62,697 nt of DNA from Methylobacterium sp. DB0501 (GTDB lineage: Bacteria > Pseudomonadota > Alphaproteobacteria > Rhizobiales > Beijerinckiaceae): contig NZ_JAAKGV010000019.1 of NCBI RefSeq assembly GCF_011043735.1, positions 127,489 to 190,185 of the forward strand, in the 5' to 3' direction. The notes under the pieces were generated by a model, which saw only the letters and a program-made list of their open reading frames with translations, had not been told where the DNA came from and searched no databases. Position 1 is the stretch's first letter, and each line of letters begins with the position of its first letter. The translations under genes and the position numbers were made by a program. Positions 24,881 to 32,890 of the stretch are shown piece after piece.

Positions 24881-25978
24881 ATGGTCGTGCGGTTGGCGGT
24901 GGCGTGGGCGACGGTGGCGGCCTTCGCGGTGTTCGGCGGGGGCTGGCTCGGGGAGCTCGGGGCGCCGCTCGCGGCGGCCGGGCTGTTCGCCTGGCTCTTC
25001 TCCGTCATCCTGTGGTCGGCCTTCGGGGTCGTGCACGAGGCCGAGGAGCTGGCCGACCGCCTCGGCGAGCCCTACGGCACCCTGATCCTCACGCTGTCGA
25101 TCGTGATCATCGAGGTGGCGCTGGTCGCCGCCGTGATGCTGGGCGCCAAGGCCGCCCCGACGCTCGGGCGCGACACGATGTTCGCCGTCATCATGATCGT
25201 GATGAACGGCCTCGTCGGGGTCGGGCTGATCCTCGGCGGCCTGCGTCACCACCGCCAGAACTACAACCTCGACGGCGCCGGCGCCTATCTGGCGGCGATC
25301 ATCCCGCTCACCACCATCGCGCTCATCATCCCGAACTTCACCCTATCGACCCCCGACGGCTCGCTCACGGTGATCCAGGCGGTCGCCTTCTCGATCCTGA
25401 CGGTGGTGCTCTACGGCATCTTCCTGATGCTGCAGACCGGGCGCCACAGCGACTTCTTCACCGATTTCGTCAAGCCCGGCGCCCTCGCGCCGGAGGCGGC
25501 GCGCGTCCATCCGGATGCCGGCACCGGGGCGATCCTGCGCCATTCCGGCCTGCTGCTGGCGAGCCTGCTGCCGATCGTGCTCCTGTCGAAGAGCCTGGCG
25601 GCGATCCTCGACCACGGGATCGCGGCCCTCGGCGCGCCCTCGGCCCTCGGCGGCGTCATCATCGCCGCCATCGTGTTCACCCCGGAAGGCATCAGCGCGC
25701 TCAAGGCGATCCGCCGCGACCAGCTCCAGCGCGCGATCAACCTGTGCCTCGGCGCCGTCACCTCGACGGTCGGCCTCACCGTGCCGGCGGTGCTCGTCAT
25801 CGGGCTCATCTCGGGCCAGCGGGTGGTGCTGGGCCTGCCGCCGGCCCAGATGGCGGTGCTCGCCATGACGCTGCTTCTGAGCGTCATCACCTTCTCGCGC
25901 CAGGGCACGACGGTACTGGAGGGCGCCGTGCACCTGGTGGTGTTTCTGACGTACCTGACGTTGATCTTCAGCCCGTGA
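24881..25978 (+). CDS. chaA: Calcium/cation:proton antiporter ChaA
   Basis: A 365-residue membrane protein with eleven or so hydrophobic segments arranged as two CaCA alpha-repeats. The first repeat contains FGVVHEAEELADRLGEPYGTLILTLSIVIIEV, the second FTPEGISALKAIRRDQLQRAINLCLGAVTSTVGLTVP. The conserved acidic residues of both repeats are present. ChaA exports Ca2+, Na+ or K+ in exchange for protons and helps under alkaline or salt stress. The start ATG 24881 follows a GAGGAGCGAGGTG ribosome site. It is a single-gene unit, 110 bases after the aminotransferase. Confidence 0.93.
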   Translation: MVVRLAVAWATVAAFAVFGGGWLGELGAPLAAAGLFAWLFSVILWSAFGVVHEAEELADRLGEPYGTLILTLSIVIIEVALVAAVMLGAKAAPTLGRDTMFAVIMIVMNGLVGVGLILGGLRHHRQNYNLDGAGAYLAAIIPLTTIALIIPNFTLSTPDGSLTVIQAVAFSILTVVLYGIFLMLQTGRHSDFFTDFVKPGALAPEAARVHPDAGTGAILRHSGLLLASLLPIVLLSKSLAAILDHGIAALGAPSALGGVIIAAIVFTPEGISALKAIRRDQLQRAINLCLGAVTSTVGLTVPAVLVIGLISGQRVVLGLPPAQMAVLAMTLLLSVITFSRQGTTVLEGAVHLVVFLTYLTLIFSP

Positions 25979-26669
25979 CGCAGGGTATGACGGCCGGGCT
26001 CACCCCGCTTGCGACCTCATCCTGATACGCGAGGCGATCGGATCCCTCCACCGCGCGAGGACATTCCGGGATGACCAAGGCGCTGTGCCGTGCGACAATG
26101 ACGTCATGCTTCGCATGCCAGACCGATACTCCGGGAGAGAGATGCTTCGGCTCTGATCCCCTCGAATAGAGCGCAGGAGCGCTCGGGGTCAGAGCCTGCA
26201 TCAGGGGCTCTCTTGGAGAAGTACCATCGTGGGGTGCGTCGGCATCACCGTGCGCGGCTGATGAAGGCTCGCGAGGATTATCACGGCGGAGCGACCGGCC
26301 GGCGGCTTTCGCCCCAGGCCGTTCTCTCCTCTTGGTCCCGGACACCGACCCCATGCTCGTGCTGGATGTGCGGCAATCCCCGCCGGTGGCTCGGCGAAGT
26401 CACGATTCAGGAGTGCCGAGCCTTCCAGGCGGATGAAATTCGGCTGCGGTAGCTCGGACCGCGGAGCGCCGATCCAAGCCGATTTCGTAAGAACGGTTGC
26501 CGGTTTCGCGGCAAAAATCTGCAACAAAAAAAGAATTTAAGCCGACGACGCATTGGCCTGCCAACGCAAGTCTGCCTTAGAGACGGATCCCGGGCTCCGC
26601 TGCGCGGCCGCAGGATGACGCGGTGGCAGCGGGCGGTCCGTGCCGGCAGCATCATCTGAGCACGACAAC
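25979..26669. other. Intergenic region with degenerate repeat, no gene supported
   Basis: About 690 bases between chaA and the glnII terminator. GC is lower than average near 26440-26570 (AACAAAAAAAGAATTTAAG). A 6-bp stem TTGCCG/CGGCAA is at 26497-26514. A degenerate copy of the CCCGGGCTCCGCTGCGC repeat is at about 26585-26620. A 108-codon frame on the minus strand (26201-26527) has no ribosome site and was not accepted. Confidence 0.55.
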
Positions 26670-26670
26670 G

Positions 26671-26700
26671 AAAAACGGCGCGGGCCCCTCGGCCCGCGCC
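26671..26700 (-). terminator. Intrinsic terminator of glnII
   Basis: A 10-bp perfect stem, GGCGCGGGCC (26677-26686) with GGCCCGCGCC (26691-26700) around CCTC. On the minus strand it is followed by C and five T residues (CGTTTTTCG). It lies 23 bases beyond the glnII stop. Confidence 0.9.
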
Positions 26701-26723
26701 GCTCACGCTCTCACCGATGCGCC

Positions 26724-27758
26724 TCAGGCCGCGGCCGAGACCTCGGTCGGGACGGTCGAGATCGTCTTCAGGATCTGCGAGGCGATCTGGTAGGGGTCGC
26801 CCATCGAGTTCGGGCGGCGATCCTCGAGGTAGCCCTTGTAGCCGTTGTTGACGAAGCTGTGGGGCACCCGGATCGAGGCGCCGCGGTCGGCCACGCCCCA
26901 GCTGAAGGTGTGGATCGAGGCAGTCTCGTGCTTGCCGGTCAGCCGCATGTGGTTGTCCGGGCCGTAGACGGCGATGTGGTCCTCACGGGCATCCCCGAAG
27001 GCCTTCATCAGCTTCTCGAAATACTCCTTGCCGCCGACTTCGCGCATGTAGGCGGTCGAGAAGTTGGCGTGCATGCCCGAGCCGTTCCAGTCGGTGTCGC
27101 CGAGCGGCTTGCAGTGGTACTCGATGTCGATCTCGTACTTCTCGCACAGGCGCTGCATCAGGTAGCGCGCCATCCACATCTCGTCGGCGGCCCGCTTGGA
27201 GCCCTTGCCGAAGATCTGGAACTCCCACTGGCCCTTCGCCACCTCGGCGTTGATGCCCTCGTGGTTGATGCCGGCGGCGAGGCAGAGGTCGAGATGCTCC
27301 TCGACGATCTGGCGGGCGACCGAGCCGACATTCGCGTAGCCGACGCCGGTATAGTACGGGCCCTGCGGCGCCGGATAGCCGGTCTCGGGGAAGCCGAGCG
27401 GGCGGCCGTTCTTGTAGAAGAAATATTCCTGCTCGAAGCCGAACCAGGCGCCTTCGTCATCCAGGATGGTGGCGCGCTTGTTCGACGGGTGCGGGGTCTT
27501 GCCGTCCGGCATCATGACTTCGCACAGGACCAGGATGCCGTTGGTGCGGGCCGGGTCGGGGAAGTGGCGCACGGGCTTGAGCACGCAATCCGAGGAGCTG
27601 CCCTCGGCCTGCTTGGTCGAGCTGCCGTCGAAGCCCCAGAGCGGGAGCTGCTCGAGGGTCGGGAAGCTGTCGAAGGCCTTGATCTGGGTCTTGCCGCGAA
27701 GGTTCGGGGTCGGCGCATAGCCGTCAAGCCAAATGTACTCGAGCTTGTATTTGGTCAT
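26724..27758 (-). CDS. glnII: Glutamine synthetase type II (GlnII, eukaryotic-like)
   Basis: A 344-residue enzyme making glutamine from glutamate, ammonium and ATP. It matches rhizobial GlnII throughout: YKLEYIWLDGY, LPLWGFDGSSTKQAEG, the ATP/metal segments FGFEQEYFFYK and GINHEGINAEVAKGQWEFQI, NGSGMHANFST, and the C-terminal ASIRVPHSFVNNGYKGYLEDRRP. The length is much shorter than GlnA (about 470) and typical of GlnII. The ATG 27758 start is supported by the family N-terminus MTKYKLEYIW. A sigma-54 promoter lies 79-95 bases upstream. A divergent gstI-like gene and a glutaminase gene adjoin, marking a nitrogen cluster. Confidence 0.97.
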   Translation of the reverse strand: MTKYKLEYIWLDGYAPTPNLRGKTQIKAFDSFPTLEQLPLWGFDGSSTKQAEGSSSDCVLKPVRHFPDPARTNGILVLCEVMMPDGKTPHPSNKRATILDDEGAWFGFEQEYFFYKNGRPLGFPETGYPAPQGPYYTGVGYANVGSVARQIVEEHLDLCLAAGINHEGINAEVAKGQWEFQIFGKGSKRAADEMWMARYLMQRLCEKYEIDIEYHCKPLGDTDWNGSGMHANFSTAYMREVGGKEYFEKLMKAFGDAREDHIAVYGPDNHMRLTGKHETASIHTFSWGVADRGASIRVPHSFVNNGYKGYLEDRRPNSMGDPYQIASQILKTISTVPTEVSAAA

Positions 27759-27836
27759 CTCGCGTCTCTCTTCAGGTTCCGATGGAGCCCGGCTTCCTCG
27801 TCGGCGCCCATCACCCGCCAGCGGCATCCCCTCGCT

Positions 27837-27853
27837 TGCAGGTCCCGTGCCAA
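27837..27853 (-). promoter_or_regulatory. Sigma-54 (-24/-12) promoter of glnII
   Basis: On the minus strand the sequence reads TTGGCACGGGACCTGCA. This matches the sigma-54 consensus YTGGCACG-N4-TTGC with exact GG-to-GC spacing and one change (CTGC for TTGC). It sits 79-95 bases upstream of the glnII ATG. NtrC-dependent sigma-54 transcription of glnII is established in rhizobia, which supports the call. Confidence 0.85.
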
Positions 27854-28041
27854 CCTCGCCCGGACGGGCGGAACGATCGCCGGAACGGCGCGTTTCCGGT
27901 ACCCGGCGGGGCATCGGACGCCCCTGGGTCAGGCCTCCCCGGAGGGAAAGAGGCCGCGGTGCCCGGTTGCGCGCCAGGGCGCCAGGACGCCTCATCGCGC
28001 GCCACACCCGCCAATCCGAGCGCCGGTGCAAGCGCGAGCAT

Positions 28042-28058
28042 GCACTAATTTTAGACAA
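28042..28058. promoter_or_regulatory. Candidate NtrC site between glnII and gstI
   Basis: TGCACTAATTTTAGACA has a full left half of an NtrC dyad (TGCACTAA) and a degenerate right half. It lies about 190 bases upstream of the sigma-54 promoter, at a normal enhancer distance, and 100 bases upstream of the divergent gstI-like gene. Confidence 0.4.
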
Positions 28059-28160
28059 CGGCTGATTTTTTCGTGGTCAAGCCGCGTAGTCTCCAGGCAC
28101 ACTTCGTTACGATCTCAGAGGCCGTCGCCAGCCGGCGCGGCCCTCACGGGAGGCCCGCTC

Positions 28161-28349
28161 ATGAGCACCACCAGCCCGCGCATCTCCGCGAAGATCTACG
28201 CCTTTCCGGCCGGCGGCCGCAGCCGCGGCGGCCGCCACGACTGGGCGGTGCCCGGCCCCGCCTCGCGGGAGCGCGCCCCCGAGATCATGCCGGCGAGCGG
28301 CGGCTACCACGACGAGGCGATTCGCGAGGAGCGCTCGCGCAAGCCCTGA
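28161..28349 (+). CDS. gstI: GstI-like DUF2735 protein (predicted translational inhibitor of glnII)
   Basis: A 62-residue basic protein (MSTTSPRISAKIYAFPAGGR..., ending EAIREERSRKP). The SAKIYAFPAGGR motif and length match DUF2735. In Rhizobium leguminosarum the GstI protein of this family is encoded divergently from glnII, and it inhibits glnII translation under nitrogen excess. The same divergent geometry is seen here, 402 bases from the glnII start. The small Arg-rich protein could bind RNA. ATG 28161 follows GGGAGG at the right spacing. The 3' end, including the stop, is duplicated (28331-28373). Confidence 0.85.
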   Translation: MSTTSPRISAKIYAFPAGGRSRGGRHDWAVPGPASRERAPEIMPASGGYHDEAIREERSRKP

Positions 28350-28373
28350 ATGTGGCGCTCGCGCAAGCCCTGA
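28331..28373 (+). repeat. Tandem duplication across the gstI stop codon
   Basis: GCGCTCGCGCAAGCCCTGA occurs at 28331-28349 and again, identically, at 28355-28373 (period 24 bases). The second copy supplies another in-frame TGA. It lies between gstI and the convergent glutaminase gene. Confidence 0.95.
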
Positions 28374-28398
28374 GGCCGAGCCTTCAGGCTCGGGCGCC

Positions 28399-29328
28399 CT
28401 ACTCGCCGAAGATCGACCAGCCGAGGCGCTTCGTCAGCCGCTCCAGGGCGATACGCCCGAGATGGGAATTGCCGGCGGCGTCGAGCCCCGGCGCCCAGAC
28501 GGCGATCGAGGCACGCCCCGGCGCCACCGCCAGGATGCCGCCGCCGACGCCGCTCTTGCCCGGCAGGCCGACCCGGTAGGCGAACTCGCCCGAGCCGTCG
28601 TAATGGCCGCAGGTCAGCATGACGGCGTTGATGCGCTTGGCCCGTTCGGCCTGCACCACCGACAGGCCGGTGCTGGGATCGCGCCCGGAATGGGCGAGGA
28701 ACCGGCCGGCCACCGCGAGCTGCCGGCACGTCATGCTGATGGCGCAATGGTGGAAATAGACGCCGAGCGTGTACTCGACCGGATTGTCGATCACCTCGAA
28801 CGACTTCATGTAGTTGGCGAGCGCCACGTTGCGAAAGCCCGTGCGCTGCTCTGAGGCCGCCACCGCCTCGTCGATGGTGATCGTGGCGTCCTGGGCGAGG
28901 AACTGCATGAAGCGCAGGATCTCGCCCAGCGCCTCGCGCGGCTGGTGGCCCGACAGGATCAGGTCGGTGACGGCGATCGCCCCGGCATTGATGAACGGGT
29001 TGCGGGGGATGCCGCGCTCGTATTCGAGCTGCACGACCGAGTTGAACGGGCTGCCCGAGGGCTCGCGCCCGACCCGCCGCCACAGCTTGTCGCCGACCAT
29101 GCCGAGGGCGAGCGTGAGGGTGAAGACCTTCGAGATGCTCTGGATCGAGAACGGCACGTCGCAATCGCCCGCCGCCGCCACCGTGCCGTCGGCGCCGATC
29201 ACCGCGAGGCCGAAATGACCGGGATCGACCCGGGCGAGTTCCGGGATGTAGCGCGCCACCTCGCCGCGATCGGTCCGCTGGCGCATCTCGTCGACGATCT
29301 CGCTGACGACGGTTTCAAGGTTGGACAC
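28399..29328 (-). CDS. glsA: Glutaminase (serine-dependent beta-lactamase-like family)
   Basis: A 309-residue enzyme hydrolysing glutamine to glutamate and ammonium. It has the SxxK nucleophile pair in SIQSISK (Ser64, Lys67), GREPSGSPFNSVVQLEYERGIPRNPFINAGAI, an internal FEVIDNPVEYTLGVYFHHCAI segment and the KSGVGGGILAV motif. This is the glutaminase/beta-lactamase superfamily pattern (YbaS/YneH). The start is GTG 29328, giving MSNLETVVSEIVDEM. It converges with gstI. Its closeness to glnII suggests the cluster handles both glutamine synthesis and breakdown. Confidence 0.95.
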   Translation of the reverse strand: MSNLETVVSEIVDEMRQRTDRGEVARYIPELARVDPGHFGLAVIGADGTVAAAGDCDVPFSIQSISKVFTLTLALGMVGDKLWRRVGREPSGSPFNSVVQLEYERGIPRNPFINAGAIAVTDLILSGHQPREALGEILRFMQFLAQDATITIDEAVAASEQRTGFRNVALANYMKSFEVIDNPVEYTLGVYFHHCAISMTCRQLAVAGRFLAHSGRDPSTGLSVVQAERAKRINAVMLTCGHYDGSGEFAYRVGLPGKSGVGGGILAVAPGRASIAVWAPGLDAAGNSHLGRIALERLTKRLGWSIFGE

Positions 29329-29489
29329 GGATCGGGAATCCCGGGCTGGAGACGAAGCGCGGCCTTAAGCCTGCAAGTTCGAGGCCTCAAGCCGGCGGCG
29401 AAAAGTTCCGCGCCTGACGTGAGAGATTTCGCACGATTGATTGGCACCGCAGCGGATCACCGTGCGTTGACGCGACGCCTGCGCACAGT

Positions 29490-29532
29490 GCGGCAGGATT
29501 GGTGCGGCAGGATTGCGGGAGCGGCAGGATTG
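29490..29532 (+). repeat. Three copies of a 12-mer before the FAD protein start
   Basis: GCGGCAGGATTG occurs at 29490-29501, 29504-29515 and 29521-29532, with spacings of 14 and 17 bases. The last copy contains the probable TTG start of the next gene. Each copy contains CAGGA, a weak ribosome-binding core. Confidence 0.85.
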
Positions 29533-30483
29533 GGCCGGGACGGGACCATCGCGATCATCGGGGCGGGCATCGCCGGCGCCGCCGCTTCGCGCCGGCTGAG
29601 CGAGGCGGGCCGGTCGGTCGTCGTCCTCGACAAGGGCCGCGGCCCCGGCGGCCGGATGGCGACGCGGCGCGGGCCGGGCTCCCTCCGCTTCGACCACGGC
29701 GCCCAATACGTGACCGCCCGCGACCCGCGCTTCGTCGCCCTGGTGGAGGCGTGGACGGCGCGGGGCGTCGCGGCACCCTGGGGTGGGGCGGAGCGCTTCG
29801 TCGGCACCCCGGGCATGACCGCGCCGGTGCGCGACCTCCTCGACGGCGTCGACCTGCGCTGCGGCCGCGCCGTCGGCCGCCTGGTGCGGGAGGGGCGGCA
29901 CTGGCGGCTGGCGGAGGCCGACGGGACGGCACTTGCCGACGGCATGACGTTCTCGAGCGTGCTCCTGACCTGCCCCTCGCCCCAGAGCCTGGCGCTGCTG
30001 GCGAGCGCCGGCGAGAGCCTGCCGGGCGTGGCGGATGTGCGCTACGCTCCGTGCTGGACCCTGATGCTGGCCCATGACGGGCCGCCGCTTCCCGGCGCGC
30101 CCGTGCGGGAGGATCGCGATCCGGACGCAACGATCGCCTGGGTCGCGGAGAACGGCAGCAAGCCGGGCCGTGAGGCCGGCGGAACGATCGTCGCCCACGC
30201 CTCCCCGTCCTGGTCGCGGGCCAACCTCGAATGCGCGGCCGACGACGTCGCCGAACGGCTGGTGACGGCCCTGCGCGACCGCGTTCCGCTCGGGGAGATC
30301 CGCTACCGCGCCGCCCATCGCTGGCGCTACGCGGCGGTCGAGCAGGCGGTCGGCGAGCCCTGCCTGTTCGCGCCGGCCGCCGGCCTCGGCTTTGCCGGGG
30401 ACGGCTGCCTCGGGCCCCGGGTGGAGTTCGCCTATCTCAGCGGCCTGGCGCTGGCCGAGCGGGCGATCGCCGAGGCGGCATGA
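29530..30483 (+). CDS. Renalase-like FAD-dependent oxidoreductase
   Basis: About 317 residues. The N-terminus is an FAD-binding Rossmann fold (IAIIGAGIAGAAASRRLSEAGRSVVVLDKGRGPGGRMATRR), followed by FDHGAQYVTARDPRF. The C-terminal FAD contact is LGFAGDGCLGPRVEFAYLSGLALAERAI. This is the pattern of NAD(P)/FAD proteins related to renalase and the amine-oxidase superfamily. The substrate is unknown. The start is uncertain: TTG 29530 is nearest to the beta strand and preceded by CAGGA; an in-frame GTG at 29488 is the alternative. The nearest genes are the glutaminase (opposite strand) and CinA. Confidence 0.8.
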   Translation: MGRDGTIAIIGAGIAGAAASRRLSEAGRSVVVLDKGRGPGGRMATRRGPGSLRFDHGAQYVTARDPRFVALVEAWTARGVAAPWGGAERFVGTPGMTAPVRDLLDGVDLRCGRAVGRLVREGRHWRLAEADGTALADGMTFSSVLLTCPSPQSLALLASAGESLPGVADVRYAPCWTLMLAHDGPPLPGAPVREDRDPDATIAWVAENGSKPGREAGGTIVAHASPSWSRANLECAADDVAERLVTALRDRVPLGEIRYRAAHRWRYAAVEQAVGEPCLFAPAAGLGFAGDGCLGPRVEFAYLSGLALAERAIAEAA

Positions 30484-30628
30484 CGGCCGGGGTCGCATCC
30501 GGGAGGGTGGCCAAGGTGCGGGGGCACACCGCGCGGCCGGCCCGACCCGGGCAACGTCCGCCCGGGGTGGCGTCCCGCCATACCGGGACCATCGTTCCGC
30601 CCAAAGACGGTGCGACACCTCCGCCAAC

Positions 30629-30646
30629 CGGGACGGCGCCGTCCCG
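30629..30646. promoter_or_regulatory. 18-bp perfect palindrome
   Basis: CGGGACGGCGCCGTCCCG is fully self-complementary. It lies in the 297-base gap before the 47-residue membrane protein, about 135 bases upstream of its ATG, so it could be an operator or a hairpin. No regulator gene is adjacent. Confidence 0.4.
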
Positions 30647-30780
30647 AAAGCCGGCACCGCCGGCCCCCGAAGGTCGGAGTCCTCCGGCCTCGTCCCCAGC
30701 CACAGGGAGCCCATGAACCCGGACCGGGGGGCGCGTAGCCTCCGCGGTTCTCCTCGAATCCTTCTTATCGGGTGAGTGCA

Positions 30781-30924
30781 ATGTCTGATGCGTCCCTCTT
30801 CCTCCATATCGCCGGGTCGCTGACCTTCGTGGGTCTCGTCGGCCTCGGGATCGGCCGGGCCCTTGATGCCTGGGTGCGGCAGGCGCCGACCGGCGGCGAC
30901 GACGAAGGCGCCCTGGCGGAGTAA
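30781..30924 (+). CDS. 47-residue membrane protein
   Basis: ATG 30781, preceded by GGGTGAG, to TAA 30922-30924. The product, starting MSDASLFLHIAGSLTFVGLVGLG and ending DDEGALAE, has one transmembrane helix (about residues 6-24). This is followed by GRALDAWVRQ and an acidic tail. It is a short, coherent membrane microprotein with GC-rich third positions. It is read in the same direction as cinA, 42 bases downstream, so they may be co-transcribed. Family unknown. Confidence 0.6.
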   Translation: MSDASLFLHIAGSLTFVGLVGLGIGRALDAWVRQAPTGGDDEGALAE

Positions 30925-30966
30925 TCCCCGGATGGATAGGGTCCGTAGGAGCTGGAGGACGCCGCC

Positions 30967-31500
30967 TTGCGCGAGATGATGGACAGGGCCGGGCGCATCG
31001 CCGCCCTGCTGACGGCCCGGCGGGAGACCGTCGCGGTGGCCGAGTCCTCGGCGGGCGGGCTGGTCTCGGCCGCGCTCCTCGCGGTGCCGGGGGCCTCCGC
31101 CTACTATCTCGGCGGCGCAGTGGTCTACACGGCGCAGGCGCGCCGCGCCCTGATCGGGCTCGACGAGGCGGGGATGGCCGGCCTGCGCAGCGCGAGCGAG
31201 CCCTACGCCGAGCGCGTGGCCACCCTCGTGCGCGAGCGCCACGGCGCCGTCTGGGGCTTGTGCGAGACCGGCGCCGCGGGCCCGGGCGGCAACCGCTACG
31301 GCGATTTAGCGGGCCATACCTGCCTCGCCGTCGCCGGTCCCGTCAGCCGCCGCCTGACCGTCGAGACCGCCAGCAGCGACCGCGCCGCCAACATGGAGGC
31401 CTTCGCTGCCGCCATGCTCGACGTTTTCCTGGATGCGCTGACGGAAGCGGATCGGGCTCCGGCAGGAGCCCGCACTTCGTCAGGAGCCCGCGCTTCCTGA
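30967..31500 (+). CDS. CinA-family nicotinamide-nucleotide amidohydrolase (PncC type)
   Basis: A 177-residue single-domain protein with the CinA C-terminal features: AVAESSAGGLVSAALLAVPGASAYYLGGAVVYT and GLCETGAAGPGGNRYGDLAGHTC. It lacks the N-terminal molybdopterin-binding-like domain of full-length CinA. PncC deamidates NMN in pyridine nucleotide recycling. TTG 30967 has GGAGG at 8 bases; ATG 30976 is the alternative. The C-terminus ends in two copies of a repeat (ARTSSGARAS) whose third copy follows the stop. Confidence 0.9.
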   Translation: MREMMDRAGRIAALLTARRETVAVAESSAGGLVSAALLAVPGASAYYLGGAVVYTAQARRALIGLDEAGMAGLRSASEPYAERVATLVRERHGAVWGLCETGAAGPGGNRYGDLAGHTCLAVAGPVSRRLTVETASSDRAANMEAFAAAMLDVFLDALTEADRAPAGARTSSGARAS

Positions 31501-31515
31501 GGAGCCTGCGCCGAC
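31462..31515 (+). repeat. Three 18-bp tandem units across the cinA stop
   Basis: Units GCAGGAGCCCGCACTTCG, TCAGGAGCCCGCGCTTCC and TGAGGAGCCTGCGCCGAC occupy 31462-31479, 31480-31497 and 31498-31515. The third begins with the TGA stop codon. In the first two units the codon at the same place is GCA or TCA. Confidence 0.9.
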
Positions 31516-31516
31516 G

Positions 31517-32752
31517 TCAGCTCGGCCGGTCCATCCGGCAGGTGGTCGGCACCAGCGTGTCCTTGGTCTCGACCCGGCCGACATTCTTCCAGCCCCAGCC
31601 GGTGCCCTCCTCGTCGAAGCGCATGCCGGGCTCCATCGGGCCGAAGGACGAGACGAACATCGTCTGGAAATACTGGTGGTCGTCGGGCCGTACGAAGCCC
31701 TCGCTGCCGGTATACGGCTTGAGACGGGCGTGTTCGAGCTTCGGCGCCACCTTGCGCGCCTCGGACGAGCCGGCCTCCTGCATCGCGGTCACCAGGGCGT
31801 TCATCGCGTTGAAGGCCCGCGGATAGGTCGAGCCGATGCCGGTGCGGGCCCGGAACGTGGCCTCGAAGTCCTGGGTGGCGGCGTCGCCCACGTTGGCGCC
31901 GCCCTGCGTGACCTCGAACACCCGGTGGGCGAGCCCGGTCTGGCGCACCACCGAGGGCCCGCCGGTGCCGCCGGCGTAATAGGTGTAGAAGCTCGCCTGC
32001 AGCCCGGCCTCGGCGGCGGCCTTGAGCAGCAGGTTGAAGTCCTGGGCCCAGTTGCCGGTGATGACCGAATCCGCCCCCGACGCCCGGATCTTGGTGATGT
32101 AGGGCGCGAAGTCGTTGACCTTCTGCAGCGGCGTCACCTCGTCGCCGACGATCTCGATATCGGGGCGCTTGGCCTTCAGCATCGCCCGCGCCTCGCGCCG
32201 CACCGACTGGCCGAACGAGTAATCCTGGTTGATGAGGTAGACTCGCTTGATCTCGGGCCGCGTCTTGATGAAGTTCGTCAGCGCCTCCATCTTGATGTCC
32301 GAATTGGCATCGAAGCGGAAGTGCCAGTAGTTGCATTTCTCGTTGGTGAGCGAGGGATCGACCGCGGAGTAATTGATGTAGATGACCTGACGATCGGGGT
32401 TGCGCTCGTTGTGCTTGGCGACGAACTCGGTCAGTGCCGCCGCCGCCGAGGAGCCGTTGCCCTGCACCAGTACCCGCGCCCCGGCGTCGATGCCCTTCTG
32501 GGCGGCGATCACGGTTTCCTGCGGGTTGACCTTGTTGTCGTAGGCCAGCACCTCGAACCGGAACTGCTTCTGGCGGGCGTTCAGGATCTCGGCCATGTAC
32601 TGGAAGTGCCGCAGGCCCGCCTCGCCGGTGGGTGCGCCGCCGCCCGAGAGCGGATCGATGAAGGCGATCTTCACCGTTTCCTGTGCGGCGGCCGGGCCGC
32701 ACAGGCTGAAGACGAGGATGGCGCCGCGCAGCGCCTGGCGGATGGGCGTCAT
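31517..32752 (-). CDS. Branched-chain/amide ABC transporter periplasmic binding protein
   Basis: A 411-residue exported protein. The signal peptide is residues 2-23 (PIRQALRGAILVFSLCGPAAAQE). It is a type I periplasmic binding fold of the LivJ family: IAFIDPLSGGGAPTGEAGLRHFQYMAEILN, YDNKVNPQETVIAAQKGIDAGARVLVQGNGSSAAAALTEFV, then VYLINQDYSFGQSVRREARAMLKAKRPDIEIVGDEVTPLQ. It scavenges branched-chain amino acids, amides or aromatic acids for an ABC importer; no permease is adjacent. ATG 32752 follows AGGAGAGG. Downstream is cinA (convergent). Confidence 0.92.
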   Translation of the reverse strand: MTPIRQALRGAILVFSLCGPAAAQETVKIAFIDPLSGGGAPTGEAGLRHFQYMAEILNARQKQFRFEVLAYDNKVNPQETVIAAQKGIDAGARVLVQGNGSSAAAALTEFVAKHNERNPDRQVIYINYSAVDPSLTNEKCNYWHFRFDANSDIKMEALTNFIKTRPEIKRVYLINQDYSFGQSVRREARAMLKAKRPDIEIVGDEVTPLQKVNDFAPYITKIRASGADSVITGNWAQDFNLLLKAAAEAGLQASFYTYYAGGTGGPSVVRQTGLAHRVFEVTQGGANVGDAATQDFEATFRARTGIGSTYPRAFNAMNALVTAMQEAGSSEARKVAPKLEHARLKPYTGSEGFVRPDDHQYFQTMFVSSFGPMEPGMRFDEEGTGWGWKNVGRVETKDTLVPTTCRMDRPS

Positions 32753-32890
32753 GCTTTCCTCTCCTGTCGGCCGCGGTCGTCTCAGGTCCCACTCGGGCCG
32801 GCGCCGCATTGCCGGGAGCGAGAGTCCGGCCCGGCACCGAGTCTCGTCAAGAAGAAAGCCGCGATCGATGAACCAGATCCGCGTTTTACA

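Noticed and set aside
26201..26527. 108-codon minus-strand frame between chaA and glnII
   Set aside because: No ribosome site, no recognised domain; partly overlaps an AT-rich intergenic stretch.
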